DNA of 64,000 nucleotides from contig JAJFIR010000031.1 of the NCBI GenBank assembly GCA_021774795.1, positions 1 through 64,000 of the forward strand, read 5' to 3'. Of the stretch, positions 50,381-59,036 are shown in pieces. The stretch comes from Emcibacteraceae bacterium. GTDB lineage: Bacteria; Pseudomonadota; Alphaproteobacteria; Sphingomonadales; Emcibacteraceae. The stretch's first letter is position 1. Each line of letters starts with the position of its first letter. The position numbers and the translations under genes are program-made. The notes under the pieces are model-generated. The model searched no databases and was not told the origin of the DNA. It saw only the letters and a list, made by a program, of their open reading frames with translations.

Positions 50381-51280
50381 ATGGATAATAATACGGACGA
50401 TATTAAACGAACAAGTGAGATTGAAGAATTTACAAATGTTCATCTTATTCACCCCATTAGCAGTTGGCTGGTACCGCATTTTATCAAATTAAATATTACT
50501 CCAAATATAGTGTCATCCTTCGGGATGTTATGCGGTCTTCTTTCAGGATTATGTTATTATCATTATCAAAACCCAATATTTGCGATTATTGGTTTTGGAT
50601 TAATGTTTATGTGGCATATATTTGATGGAGCCGACGGGCAGCTGGCACGCGCTACACAAAACTTTTCAGAAATAGGTAAAGTAATAGATGGAGTTTGTGA
50701 CTATGTCACTTTCATAAGTGTTTACGTGGGTATTACCTTGGCCTTAAGTTCCATATATGGAGCCAATATTTGGTATTTGACTATCTTTTCCGGACTATGT
50801 CACGCCATCCAATCCGGGGCTTATGAATTACAGCGCAGCGAATATGACTATTGGGGCAAGGGTAAACTAAATGCCGACCTTCCTGATATTAATACGCTCA
50901 TCGATGAGGCCGCCAATAAGCCGATTATTTCTCAATTAGCCAACCAATTACATATTGGCTATATTCGTATGCAATATGCTTTCAGTGGTGTTGATCACAC
51001 TTTCCGACATTCCCTTAAAGAAGTTCTACATCTTGCGCCTGACAAAACTGATAAAATAAGAGAATTATACCGCGAGTTATATGCTCCCGCCGTAAACAAT
51101 TGGTCATTACAATGCGCTAATTATCGTACTTTTGCCATATTTATAGCGTCAATTAGTGGTGAACCGATTTATTATTTCTGGTTCGAGGTAATTGTACTGA
51201 ATTTAGCTTTAATATTTTTGGTTCAAAAACAAAAACTATTGAACAATTTATTCACCTTGCGATTAAAGGAAGTAATTTAA
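50381..51280 (+). CDS. CDP-alcohol phosphatidyltransferase family membrane enzyme
   Basis: The signature D-G-x2-A-R-x8-G-x3-D-x3-D is perfect: DGQLARATQNFSEIGKVIDGVCD, with Asp85, Gly86, Ala89, Arg90, Gly99, Asp103 and Asp107 (here given piecewise: DGQLAR, then G99, D103, D107). Several helices surround it. The enzyme would transfer a phospho-alcohol from a CDP-alcohol to an acceptor hydroxyl. The nearby nucleotidyltransferase and inositol-phosphate synthase genes make CDP-inositol the most attractive donor. The N-terminal part (FTNVHLIHPISSWLVPHFIKLNITPNIVSSFG) includes the usual TPN motif preceding the active site. About 100 residues in the middle form an unusual soluble loop. Confidence 0.88.
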   Translation: MDNNTDDIKRTSEIEEFTNVHLIHPISSWLVPHFIKLNITPNIVSSFGMLCGLLSGLCYYHYQNPIFAIIGFGLMFMWHIFDGADGQLARATQNFSEIGKVIDGVCDYVTFISVYVGITLALSSIYGANIWYLTIFSGLCHAIQSGAYELQRSEYDYWGKGKLNADLPDINTLIDEAANKPIISQLANQLHIGYIRMQYAFSGVDHTFRHSLKEVLHLAPDKTDKIRELYRELYAPAVNNWSLQCANYRTFAIFIASISGEPIYYFWFEVIVLNLALIFLVQKQKLLNNLFTLRLKEVI

Positions 51281-51306
51281 CTAGCGTGAATTTAGGAAAG
51301 CAGTTT

Positions 51307-52404
51307 ATGCGTCTTAAGCCATATTTTATCACTATTTTGTTTACTATCTTCTTATGCGTTCTCCCAACCAAGGCACAGGAATTAAGCGACGTACGGCCAT
51401 TGATGTCGGATGATAAGGAATATACTGAATATTGGGAGCAATATTTTTATCTTAGTGACGGTTCACTAGTAACAAATCAGTTTTTAGTGGCAAATTTTAC
51501 CTGGCCTGTGGGTAAGGATCACGGCATTATGCTGGGAACACTCGTAACCCCTACTGGTGAATTATATGTTATTAAAAACGGCCGTGATTTAGGTAAATGG
51601 GGTTATAGCGAAGATGGGCTCAATATTTTTATTCATACCCATCGATTAAAAGGAAAAGATGATCAACTTTCAGTGCATCTTGAAAACACAATGGGTATTG
51701 TTGACCTGGATTTAAAATCTAATCAAAAATCAATTAATCATAAACGATTTTCAAGCGACAATGGATTTGTTGAAACATCTATTTTTGCGCCGTCCCTGAC
51801 GGGTAAAGGGAATTGGCAGCTCGGTCCCGAGGCCGGCTTCAACCCGTCAGGCCCTGTCAATAACGTTGAAAATGTTAGTGGATTTGGCGTTCATGTGCTC
51901 ATGACAGATAAGGTCGATGCGCTCATTAAAAATTGGTCACGTTTTATCGGCGTAAGCGAAGATAATGTTAAACCTTTTATGTCGGCTATTACCCGACCAG
52001 ATGGAACAGAAGATATCGTGCTTAAACTTTTTAATGGCGGCCAGGTCGTGGATAGTTTTTCAGAGGTTAAGTTAACATACGATAATTTAACCTCTGAAAA
52101 AAATGCCTCATATCCTAAGAGCATAAAAATTTCTGCGACAGGTGAAAATGGAACACTGAGCGGAACTGTGGAATATGATAAAAAACTCGCACATTTTAAT
52201 CTAACCGAACATTTGAATTTTTTTGAAAAATCATTCGCGAAATCAAATCCAGAGGTTTCAAATTTTCGCTACCTTGCTGACTATAATCTGATATATAAGA
52301 CAAAAGAGGGTGAAAGTAATTTTACAGGTAAGGCGTTAAACGAATATACAGATATTATAACGCCTACTAAATCACCCAAGAAGCGACGTCGCAGTAGAAG
52401 ATAA
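51307..52404 (+). CDS. secreted beta-rich protein, possibly AttH/CrtC/Svf1-like lipocalin fold
   Basis: A Sec signal (MRLKPYFITILFTIFLCVLPTKA) precedes a mature protein of about 340 residues. The ATG at 51307 has GGAAAG upstream, better than the GTG at 51286. The first half (EYTEYWEQYFYLSDGSLVTNQFLVANFTWPVGKDHGIMLGTL, LNIFIHTHRL) is strand-rich and resembles in style the double-lipocalin AttH/CrtC/Svf1 proteins; this is a weak impression. The C terminus is a basic tail (SPKKRRRSRR). It lies between the phosphatidyltransferase and the flippase genes, so a role in handling an envelope lipid is plausible. Confidence 0.6.
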   Translation: MRLKPYFITILFTIFLCVLPTKAQELSDVRPLMSDDKEYTEYWEQYFYLSDGSLVTNQFLVANFTWPVGKDHGIMLGTLVTPTGELYVIKNGRDLGKWGYSEDGLNIFIHTHRLKGKDDQLSVHLENTMGIVDLDLKSNQKSINHKRFSSDNGFVETSIFAPSLTGKGNWQLGPEAGFNPSGPVNNVENVSGFGVHVLMTDKVDALIKNWSRFIGVSEDNVKPFMSAITRPDGTEDIVLKLFNGGQVVDSFSEVKLTYDNLTSEKNASYPKSIKISATGENGTLSGTVEYDKKLAHFNLTEHLNFFEKSFAKSNPEVSNFRYLADYNLIYKTKEGESNFTGKALNEYTDIITPTKSPKKRRRSRR

Positions 52405-52424
52405 ATCATTAAAGAATTTAACGC

Positions 52425-53984
52425 ATGTCACTATCGGATGAAAATACAGAAAAAAAGTCCGGTAACGCGGAAAAAGATAGTAAAGATATTGCCAAAGGAG
52501 CGGGTGCAAATTTCTTTGGCTTTATTATTCGGCTTGGATCACGACTTCCATTTTTAATATTTGCTGTTGCGCTTTTCGGGGTCGAATTATACGGACGATA
52601 TAATTACACCATTACGACTATTGAAATATGCGCGGCATTCGCAACATTCGGCTTCAAGAGATCCCTGTTTAAATTTATCCATGATGGTGATTATTCTGAT
52701 AAATATTCTATTGAACAAGTTATGGTGTCCGCGCTTTTATGTTCGGTTCTCATTGGGGTCATATTCACATTAATAGTCATTACCGGTGCTGAATTATTAG
52801 CGACGCTCTTTGATTACCCACAAATGGTGACCGGATTAAAAACGCTCGCCCCGCTGATCATGATCATAACAGCACTTGATGTTATTCTTGCCGGAACAAG
52901 GGCTACCAGAAAGATGCGTTATGAGGTTATTTCGCGCAGCATTGTGGAACCATATATTCTTCTTTTCGCAATGTTTATATTTTATTATTCTGGTTTTGAT
53001 ACTTACGGACTTTTAATGGCTTACAGTGTCGCTCTTATCGCTGCACTTGTTTATGCCATTTGGGGATTTTGCCATCTTTATTCGTTTGAAAAAGCAGTGA
53101 AAGCAAGACCAAGTTTACTATTAATGAAACGACTATTAAATTTTTCGGGACCGACAGCATTTCATGATCTCGCGCTTCTCATATTCATGCGAATGGATAT
53201 TTTTACGGTCAAATTTTTCTTTTCTGAAGCAATTCTTGGCGTTTACACTATTGCTCAACAACTTGCCACATCGGTCGAGAAAGTTTACCAAAGTTTTTAT
53301 CCTATACTGTCACCTGTGATGGCAAAGAATTTAGTTGATCAGGATTTTAAAACAGTAGAACAACAAATGGTTATGGTTTCACGTTGGATATTGATGATCC
53401 AGTGCTTGCTTGTTGTGTGGTCTGGTTTTTACGGAGAAGCGGTTATAGCCGCCGTGGCACCGGAAAACACCGAATATTCGATCATTGCTGCGGGTGGACT
53501 TATCTTATTATTTCTTATGATTGGGGAAACAATAAATGGTGGTTTTGGCATTGCCGATTTGCCTATTATTTATCGGTCCCCCTTATTCAACCCACTTATT
53601 TCTTGCTTGATGATACCTCTTTATATTGCGTTAGCATACATTTTTACTCAAGTGCTGTATGTTGGTGCTGTGGGGGTCGCAGCCGCATTATGCAGCACTT
53701 ATTTTATTATGAATTTTGTTCGCGTGCTCACTGTTTTAAAGTTATTCAGTATTAATCTTTTAAAGCTGAGAATTTTCAAGGTTATATTTGCCGCCATTAT
53801 ATCTGCGGCATTATTTAAAGCTGCGGTAATGTTTAGTCCGATTGAGCTTATCAATGGTTGGGGTATGGCCGCAGGAATACCGATATTATTGATTATTTAT
53901 CTGTTATGTATCCTTTCATTCGCCATGGAAAAAACTGACATCAAAAAATTGAAACAGAAATTGGGTGTAAAAAACTCGTTTTAA
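52425..53984 (+). CDS. MOP-superfamily flippase (polysaccharide/lipid exporter)
   Basis: The 519-residue protein has about 14 hydrophobic helices and a hydrophilic N terminus of about 30 residues. The start GAGANFFGFIIRLGSRLPFLIFAVALFGVELYGRYNYTITTIEICAAFATFGFKRSLF resembles Wzx-type flippases, as does LNFSGPTAFHDLALLIFMRMDIFTVKFFFSEAILGVYTIAQQLATSVEKVYQSFYPILSP. It would move a lipid-linked sugar or lipid head group across the inner membrane. It follows the secreted beta-rich protein by 20 bases in the same operon. Confidence 0.88.
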   Translation: MSLSDENTEKKSGNAEKDSKDIAKGAGANFFGFIIRLGSRLPFLIFAVALFGVELYGRYNYTITTIEICAAFATFGFKRSLFKFIHDGDYSDKYSIEQVMVSALLCSVLIGVIFTLIVITGAELLATLFDYPQMVTGLKTLAPLIMIITALDVILAGTRATRKMRYEVISRSIVEPYILLFAMFIFYYSGFDTYGLLMAYSVALIAALVYAIWGFCHLYSFEKAVKARPSLLLMKRLLNFSGPTAFHDLALLIFMRMDIFTVKFFFSEAILGVYTIAQQLATSVEKVYQSFYPILSPVMAKNLVDQDFKTVEQQMVMVSRWILMIQCLLVVWSGFYGEAVIAAVAPENTEYSIIAAGGLILLFLMIGETINGGFGIADLPIIYRSPLFNPLISCLMIPLYIALAYIFTQVLYVGAVGVAAALCSTYFIMNFVRVLTVLKLFSINLLKLRIFKVIFAAIISAALFKAAVMFSPIELINGWGMAAGIPILLIIYLLCILSFAMEKTDIKKLKQKLGVKNSF

Positions 53985-54027
53985 AAGCGTGTGACTTTTG
54001 CTAAGTTCCAATTTCCGATGTTTTCAC

Positions 54028-54360
54028 ATGAGGTATTTAAAATTGAACGATGCAATTCAACCAAGCGAAGAAGATAAAAAAAATAAATTAATCGAATACC
54101 GTAATAGCATCGATAATATTGATGCTGCCGTGATCAATATGCTTGCGGAGAGATTTAAGATTACGCAGAAGGTTGGCATATACAAAGCTAAATACGGACT
54201 TCCTCCTGCCGACAAAGACAGAGAGAAGAAACAGATTGAACGATTGCGAAAATTGTCGGGAGAGGCTCAATTAAATCCTGATTTCTCGGAAAAATTTTTG
54301 GATTTCATCATCGAAGAAGTAATTCACCATCACAAAAAACTCCGCGATGGTGAGATATAA
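54028..54360 (+). CDS. chorismate mutase, AroQ (type II) helical form
   Basis: The product has the AroQ pattern: YRNSIDNIDAAVINMLAERFKITQKVGIYKAKYGLPPADKDREKKQIERL, which supplies the arginine in the first helix, the Arg in LAERF, and the Lys in YKAK that line the active site. It converts chorismate to prephenate for phenylalanine and tyrosine. In Alphaproteobacteria this gene normally stands near ffh and rpsP; here it ends the envelope-lipid operon. The ATG at 54028 is chosen over the TTG at 53998, but neither has a strong ribosome binding site. Confidence 0.85.
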   Translation: MRYLKLNDAIQPSEEDKKNKLIEYRNSIDNIDAAVINMLAERFKITQKVGIYKAKYGLPPADKDREKKQIERLRKLSGEAQLNPDFSEKFLDFIIEEVIHHHKKLRDGEI

Positions 54361-54361
54361 T

Positions 54362-55078
54362 TTAAAGCTTGCCCTCATTAACGTAAACGATTGCTTTGCC
54401 GAAAGCCGTGGGATCATCAACATCAAGCCATAAACGACCTTTAATATCAAAAGTGCGTGCTTTATCCTTTGAACCAAGAACATTCATTGCGCCGGTAATA
54501 CTTTCATCACCTTCTTTAAAACTATGCTCTAGCGCATCAAACATTGCTCTCGTGCAATAAAATATTCCGGTGTCAAAAGCATTATAATCTCGAATTATTT
54601 TGCCTATGTTATCAATTTTCTTGGATGTACAGTTTACCCGCGTAACATCTTCAAGATCGATCACCGGATTTTCAATGTTATAATCCACACAAAGGGTAAC
54701 TGTATCTTCATCATGTTTAGAAGAAAGTACATCTTTAATAATTTCCGGATCGAATAGATGGTCACACATGGTCAAAATAAACGGCCCATCGATAAAATCT
54801 TTTGCACAATAAACAGATAAACCATTGGGACGCTGCCATTCGTCATTGATTATGTGCGTGATAGAAAGCTTTTCCCTTTCTGCCAATTCATCAAGAAACG
54901 TACGCACTTTGGTGCCACGAAAACCGGTAACCACATAAAAATCGTCAAGACCGCCGGCACGAGCATTTTTAATCACCCGTTCCAGTATGGGAACACCATC
55001 AAGCTCAATTAAGGGCTTACTCTCCCCTTTGTCTCTCATTCTGCTACCTTGACCGGCAGCTACGATAAGGCATTTCAC
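54362..55078 (-). CDS. sugar/inositol phosphate nucleotidyltransferase, probable CTP:inositol-1-phosphate cytidylyltransferase
   Basis: The protein starts KCLIVAAGQGSRMRDKGESKPLIELDGVPILERVI, the nucleotidyltransferase signature with GxGSRM and KP at residues 9-22. The metal-binding aspartate region is FILTMCDHLFDP. The short 238-residue form and the sequence (LDDFYVVTGFRGTKVRTFL, HIINDEWQRPNGLSVYCAKD) resemble IPCT domains of archaeal and bacterial bifunctional IPCT-DIPPS proteins. It starts with GTG that overlaps the stop of the inositol-phosphate synthase gene (GTGA), so the two are translationally coupled. The coupling supports inositol phosphate as its substrate, although choline phosphate or a sugar phosphate is possible. 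Confidence 0.8.
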   Translation of the reverse strand: MKCLIVAAGQGSRMRDKGESKPLIELDGVPILERVIKNARAGGLDDFYVVTGFRGTKVRTFLDELAEREKLSITHIINDEWQRPNGLSVYCAKDFIDGPFILTMCDHLFDPEIIKDVLSSKHDEDTVTLCVDYNIENPVIDLEDVTRVNCTSKKIDNIGKIIRDYNAFDTGIFYCTRAMFDALEHSFKEGDESITGAMNVLGSKDKARTFDIKGRLWLDVDDPTAFGKAIVYVNEGKL

Positions 55079-56202
55079 TCTGCTGCACTCGCTGATTTGA
55101 TACGAGACGCTATGAATTCTTCGGTCATGTCATATGCTTGATCATCCGTATATTGCACAGGTGGATGCTTACAGAAATAAGCAGATGCCGCAGAAAGTAT
55201 GCCACCCTCGCCGTTCATTAACGCAAGCTTACAGCACCTGATCATGTCGATCGCAACACCGGCAGAGTTCGGGCTATCTTCTACACTCAAACGCATTTCA
55301 AGGTTCATTGGAACGCCGCCAAATAAATCACCTTCCATGCGTAAGAAACAAACTTTGTTATCATTTTGCCACGGAATATAATCACTAGGACCTACATGAA
55401 TATTATCATCATCTAAACGAGTGCCAGCGACAGATTGCACAGCTTCCGTTTTAGATATTTTCTTAGATTTTAAACGGTCCTGATTTTTCATATTCAAAAA
55501 GTCAGTGTTGCCGCCGGTGTTAAGTTGATATGTTCGATCAAGAACAACGCCGCGCTTGGCAAATAGATCGGTAAGTGTTCTATGGGTTATCGTCGCACCT
55601 AGTTGAGCTTTTATATCGTCACCAATTATTGGCAAATTGGCTTTTTTAAATTTATCTGCCCATTCAGGATTGCTCGCAATGAAAACAGGCATATTATTAA
55701 TAAAGGCTATTCCCGCTTCCAAGGCACATTCAGCATAAAACTTTGCCGCTTCTTCAGAGCCAACAGGCATATAGTTGGTGAGAATTTCGGCACCACTTTC
55801 CTTTAATTCGCGAACAATATCTTCCTTAGTTGCAGATGCCGTACCGTCAAGAATAAATGTACGGTTATCATCAAACTCAGCCATATGCGGTGATACACCG
55901 TCCAGGACATTGCCCATTTTAACAATCGTACCGCTTTTTGGTAAATCGCTATGAAACACAGTTGTGCAATTTGGTTTTTCAAAAATGGCCTCGTTCAAAT
56001 CCTTGCCAACTTTACGCGCATCAACATCAAATGCCGCTACAACATCAATATCACATGGCCTATAACCCGCAACTTCCCAATGCATTAAGCCGGGAACAAT
56101 TTTATTTTCACCCGCACGTTCCGGCGTATAATAGTAAATACCTTGGATTAGGGAACTTGCGCAGTTACCAATACCAGCGATGGCAATTTTAATTTTCGAC
56201 AT
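55075..56202 (-). CDS. inositol-3-phosphate synthase
   Basis: The 375-residue protein is of the actinobacterial/archaeal type. The NAD-binding opening is IKIAIAGIGNCASSLIQGIYYY, and the active-site segments GSEEAAKFYAECALEAGIAFINNMPVFIASNP, PIIGDDIKAQLGATITHRTL and DRTYQLNTGGNTDFLNMKNQDRLKSKKISKTEAVQS are present. The enzyme makes 1L-myo-inositol 1-phosphate (D-inositol 3-phosphate) from glucose 6-phosphate. No inositol monophosphatase gene follows; instead the product would be taken by the cytidylyltransferase that overlaps it. Ribosome binding site AAGG is eight bases before the ATG. Confidence 0.93.
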   Translation of the reverse strand: MSKIKIAIAGIGNCASSLIQGIYYYTPERAGENKIVPGLMHWEVAGYRPCDIDVVAAFDVDARKVGKDLNEAIFEKPNCTTVFHSDLPKSGTIVKMGNVLDGVSPHMAEFDDNRTFILDGTASATKEDIVRELKESGAEILTNYMPVGSEEAAKFYAECALEAGIAFINNMPVFIASNPEWADKFKKANLPIIGDDIKAQLGATITHRTLTDLFAKRGVVLDRTYQLNTGGNTDFLNMKNQDRLKSKKISKTEAVQSVAGTRLDDDNIHVGPSDYIPWQNDNKVCFLRMEGDLFGGVPMNLEMRLSVEDSPNSAGVAIDMIRCCKLALMNGEGGILSAASAYFCKHPPVQYTDDQAYDMTEEFIASRIKSASAAE

Positions 56203-56426
56203 TTATTTTACCTTTGTCTAAATCCATTGTTATTTGGCCTTCGATTACAAAAAGTCCAATTTTCACAGATTGTTATATATTATATTGCACATTTGTGACA
56301 AGCATTTAACGGTTACATGGAATATATCTATTTTAGCTCGCTTTATTTGAAACTTGGAACTACCACATTTTTGCTTTATAGGAATGGGGTGTTTAAAATA
56401 ATTTAATAAATTAACGGAGTATTTTA

Positions 56427-56939
56427 ATGCAACAAACCCTATCTAATTTCTGCAAGAATGCAGCAACACTCGTTTCAGTATTGTTAATCGCTTCTTGTTC
56501 GGAACAAGCCCCTGAGCAAGAAGCCGCTCAAGAAACCAATGAAATGGAGCAACAATTGACGACTGATACAGGTTTTCTAGAAGAAAACAGAAGCAGAGAC
56601 GGTGTTGAAGTGACGCCAAGCGGATTACAATATGAAGTCCTTGTTGAAGGTACAGGAAACAGCCCTAGTGCAACCGACAGAGTAACCGTTCATTACGAAG
56701 GAACTCTTACCGATGGCACTGTGTTTGACAGCTCGTACCAACGCGGACAACCCATCGATTTTGGCCTCAACCAGGTTATTCGCGGCTGGACAGAGGGCGT
56801 TCAACTGATGAAAGAAGGCGCAACATATAAGTTTTTTATTCCTTCTGAGCTTGCCTACGGAGCACGCGGTACACCAGGAGGACCAATTGGACCCGATGCA
56901 GATCTTATTTTTACTGTTGAACTTATCCGTGTAAATTAA
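56427..56939 (+). CDS. FKBP-type peptidyl-prolyl isomerase lipoprotein
   Basis: A lipoprotein signal ends in VLLIASC (Cys24), followed by an acidic linker and an FKBP domain of about 110 residues (VTPSGLQYEVLVEGTGNSPSATDRVTVHYEGTLTDGTVFDSSYQRGQPIDFGLNQVIRGWTEGVQLMKEGATYKFFIPSELAYG). The residues that form the proline pocket (Tyr, Phe, Trp in those motifs) are present. It would assist folding of outer-membrane or periplasmic proteins. An intrinsic terminator follows directly. Confidence 0.93.
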   Translation: MQQTLSNFCKNAATLVSVLLIASCSEQAPEQEAAQETNEMEQQLTTDTGFLEENRSRDGVEVTPSGLQYEVLVEGTGNSPSATDRVTVHYEGTLTDGTVFDSSYQRGQPIDFGLNQVIRGWTEGVQLMKEGATYKFFIPSELAYGARGTPGGPIGPDADLIFTVELIRVN

Positions 56940-56941
56940 AA

Positions 56942-56973
56942 AAAACGCTAAAGGAATTAACCTTTAGCGTTTT
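56942..56973 (+). terminator. intrinsic terminator of the FKBP gene
   Basis: AAAACGCTAAAGG (56942-56954) and CCTTTAGCGTTTT (56961-56973) pair perfectly over 13 bp with a 6-base loop. The last T residues of the stem continue as TTTTATT. Being symmetrical with A and T tracts on both sides, it could also stop transcription from the right. Confidence 0.9.
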
Positions 56974-57076
56974 ATTAGACGGTCCCGATTAGCTTTATGC
57001 ACAAAATGTGAGGGGAGTGTTTATACAGAATGAACCGGGGCCGCCTAAAACTCTCCGATACTACTTACCAACTCAC

Positions 57077-57553
57077 TTAAATTCGGTCATTGACTATTTT
57101 CCAATTACCATCTGGTTGACGGCAAGCTTTTCCATAAGCTTCTTCAGTTTCACCACCAATAGTCACAGTTTGTTGAAACTCTCTACAATAATCACCTGAT
57201 TTATTTTGAACCGCAGGTTGAGGCACATAACTCCCTGAATTACCTGTGTCCGGGTTATACCAAGTTGATTGCTGACCTGAGGGATATGTTTCTAAAGCTA
57301 CATGTTGTGCCTGATACATAGATTCGCGGTCTTTTTCATCCATAGAACGACCGATGCTGTTTCCTATTATCCCACCGGCCAGTGCGCCGATAACCATTCC
57401 GTTACCAGTGCCACCATTACCATTGTCTGAAATAGCGGAACCTAACACCGCACCACCCAGGGCACCCATTAATGTACCGAAACCTTCTTTTGAACCTTGT
57501 TCGCAAGCGGATAAACTAAATGCACACAAAATAACAACTGCAATTTTTTTCAT
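57077..57553 (-). CDS. glycine-zipper surface lipoprotein (RT0821/Lpp0805-like)
   Basis: A lipobox (LSAC, Cys17) begins the mature protein. A glycine-zipper segment (GTLMGALGGAVLGSAI...GMVIGALAGGIIGNSIGR) is followed by a short domain ending in CREFQQTVTIGGETEEAYGKACRQPDGNWKIV, the signature of the 17-kDa surface antigen/RT0821 family. The protein is expected in the outer membrane. Its ribosome binding site is GAGG, about six bases before the start. Confidence 0.9.
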   Translation of the reverse strand: MKKIAVVILCAFSLSACEQGSKEGFGTLMGALGGAVLGSAISDNGNGGTGNGMVIGALAGGIIGNSIGRSMDEKDRESMYQAQHVALETYPSGQQSTWYNPDTGNSGSYVPQPAVQNKSGDYCREFQQTVTIGGETEEAYGKACRQPDGNWKIVNDRI

Positions 57554-57658
57554 TTTGAACTCCTCTCAAATTATTCGTATGAGAACAGATTATCAAATGT
57601 AAAATGAATGTATGCTGAACACAGGGTTCAGCCAACGGTAAGCTTTTTACGGCACATA

Positions 57659-59026
57659 TTAAACTGAAGGTAGAATAAGTGTTACCTTCAACCCTTTATT
57701 ATTGCAATTATGATTATCATCAAGCATAATTTTACCGCCGTAAAGTGCCGACAAGTCCTTCACAATTGATAAACCAAGCCCGGTCCCAGGTGTTGTTTCG
57801 TCTAATCTTTCACCACGATCAAAAACTGCATCTCTAGCTTTGATATCGATACCCGGACCGTCATCGCAAATTTCTATATACAGCCATTCATCCCTGCGTA
57901 CGCAATCAATCGTAACTTTTTTTATCGCCCATTTCGCGGCATTTTCCATTAAATTTCCGACCATCTCCTCAAAATCATTCACCTCACCTCTGAACAATAA
58001 TTTTTCGTCGGCTGAGTTGAAATGCAGGTCAAAAGTTTTACCATCATAAATTTTGCCTAATGCACGACTGATATTTCTGATGGAAGGTATTATTAAACTA
58101 TGGCCACTGATCGTCTTAATATTCGCTGCCATTCTCGCTCTTTTTAAGTAATGTTCCACATATTTATGCATATTTTCGGTTTGTTTAGCCACAGTTTCAG
58201 TTAGCTGAACATTCTCGTTGCTGGCGTTCATTCGTGCTTCATTTCTCAACACAGCAATCGGAGTCTTAAGAGCATGGGCCAAATTTCCGACCTGCGTACG
58301 TGATCTTTCAACGATTTCATTATTATGATCGAGAAGTGCGTTTAATTCATCCGCCAATGGCTGAATTTCACTCGGAAAATCTTCCGGAAGATATTCTTCT
58401 TCTCCGTTTCTAACTTTCCCGAGCGAATCTTTAATATGAGCAAGTGGCTTCAGTCCCAAAAACACCTGTAATATTGATGCCGCGATAAGTCCCATACCTA
58501 ACGCCCCGAGCGCGAAAAATAAGATATTATCAAAACGATCCGATTGTTCATCAAGTTCTGCTGTATCAATGGCCACTGTAAACCTATATACAACATCACT
58601 ACCTGGAACTGTCACGTCCCTTTCTATAACTCTGAGAACTTGATCCTCAGGTCCAACGGCCTGACGGAACCTTGCCGATTGAATTGATCTGGTAAAATCA
58701 ACATCCAAATTAACATCCCATAATGATCGCGACCTCAAAACACTCAGGCCGTCACCAGCAATTTGCCAATATAATCCAGAATAAGGTTGTTCAAAGCGCG
58801 GGTCGACCATAGGACGGTACAAACTAACAGAAACGGTGTCGTCTTCAGAACTCGCGCCGATTAAGTTCTCCAACAGACTATTAAGGCGTTCATCGAAATT
58901 CTGTTCTAAAGTTTCTCTAAATACTAATGAAAGTAAGTACCCACCGAGTACTAACGCCAGGGCGGTCCACACAACGGATATAGCGACAAGCCGAACCCAT
59001 AACGGCCTCTTTCCGCCTCTTTCCAT
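57659..59026 (-). CDS. sensor histidine kinase (PhoQ/EnvZ-type domain order)
   Basis: Two membrane helices (VRLVAISVVWTALALVLGGYLLSLVF and ILFFALGALGMGLIAASILQVFLGL) enclose a periplasmic sensor of about 125 residues. A HAMP-like linker is followed by the H-box GNLAHALKTPIAVLRNEAR (phosphorylated His251), the N-box LMENAAKWAIKKV, and the G-boxes DDGPGID and GTGLGLSIV. I use ATG 59026 (AGGGAAG upstream) instead of TTG at 59050 that overlaps the response regulator. The genes occur together with PepSY and response regulator genes. The signal it senses is unknown, though PhoQ-like kinases often sense cations or antimicrobial peptides. Confidence 0.93.
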   Translation of the reverse strand: MERGGKRPLWVRLVAISVVWTALALVLGGYLLSLVFRETLEQNFDERLNSLLENLIGASSEDDTVSVSLYRPMVDPRFEQPYSGLYWQIAGDGLSVLRSRSLWDVNLDVDFTRSIQSARFRQAVGPEDQVLRVIERDVTVPGSDVVYRFTVAIDTAELDEQSDRFDNILFFALGALGMGLIAASILQVFLGLKPLAHIKDSLGKVRNGEEEYLPEDFPSEIQPLADELNALLDHNNEIVERSRTQVGNLAHALKTPIAVLRNEARMNASNENVQLTETVAKQTENMHKYVEHYLKRARMAANIKTISGHSLIIPSIRNISRALGKIYDGKTFDLHFNSADEKLLFRGEVNDFEEMVGNLMENAAKWAIKKVTIDCVRRDEWLYIEICDDGPGIDIKARDAVFDRGERLDETTPGTGLGLSIVKDLSALYGGKIMLDDNHNCNNKGLKVTLILPSV

Positions 59027-59036
59027 ATGTTCTTCC

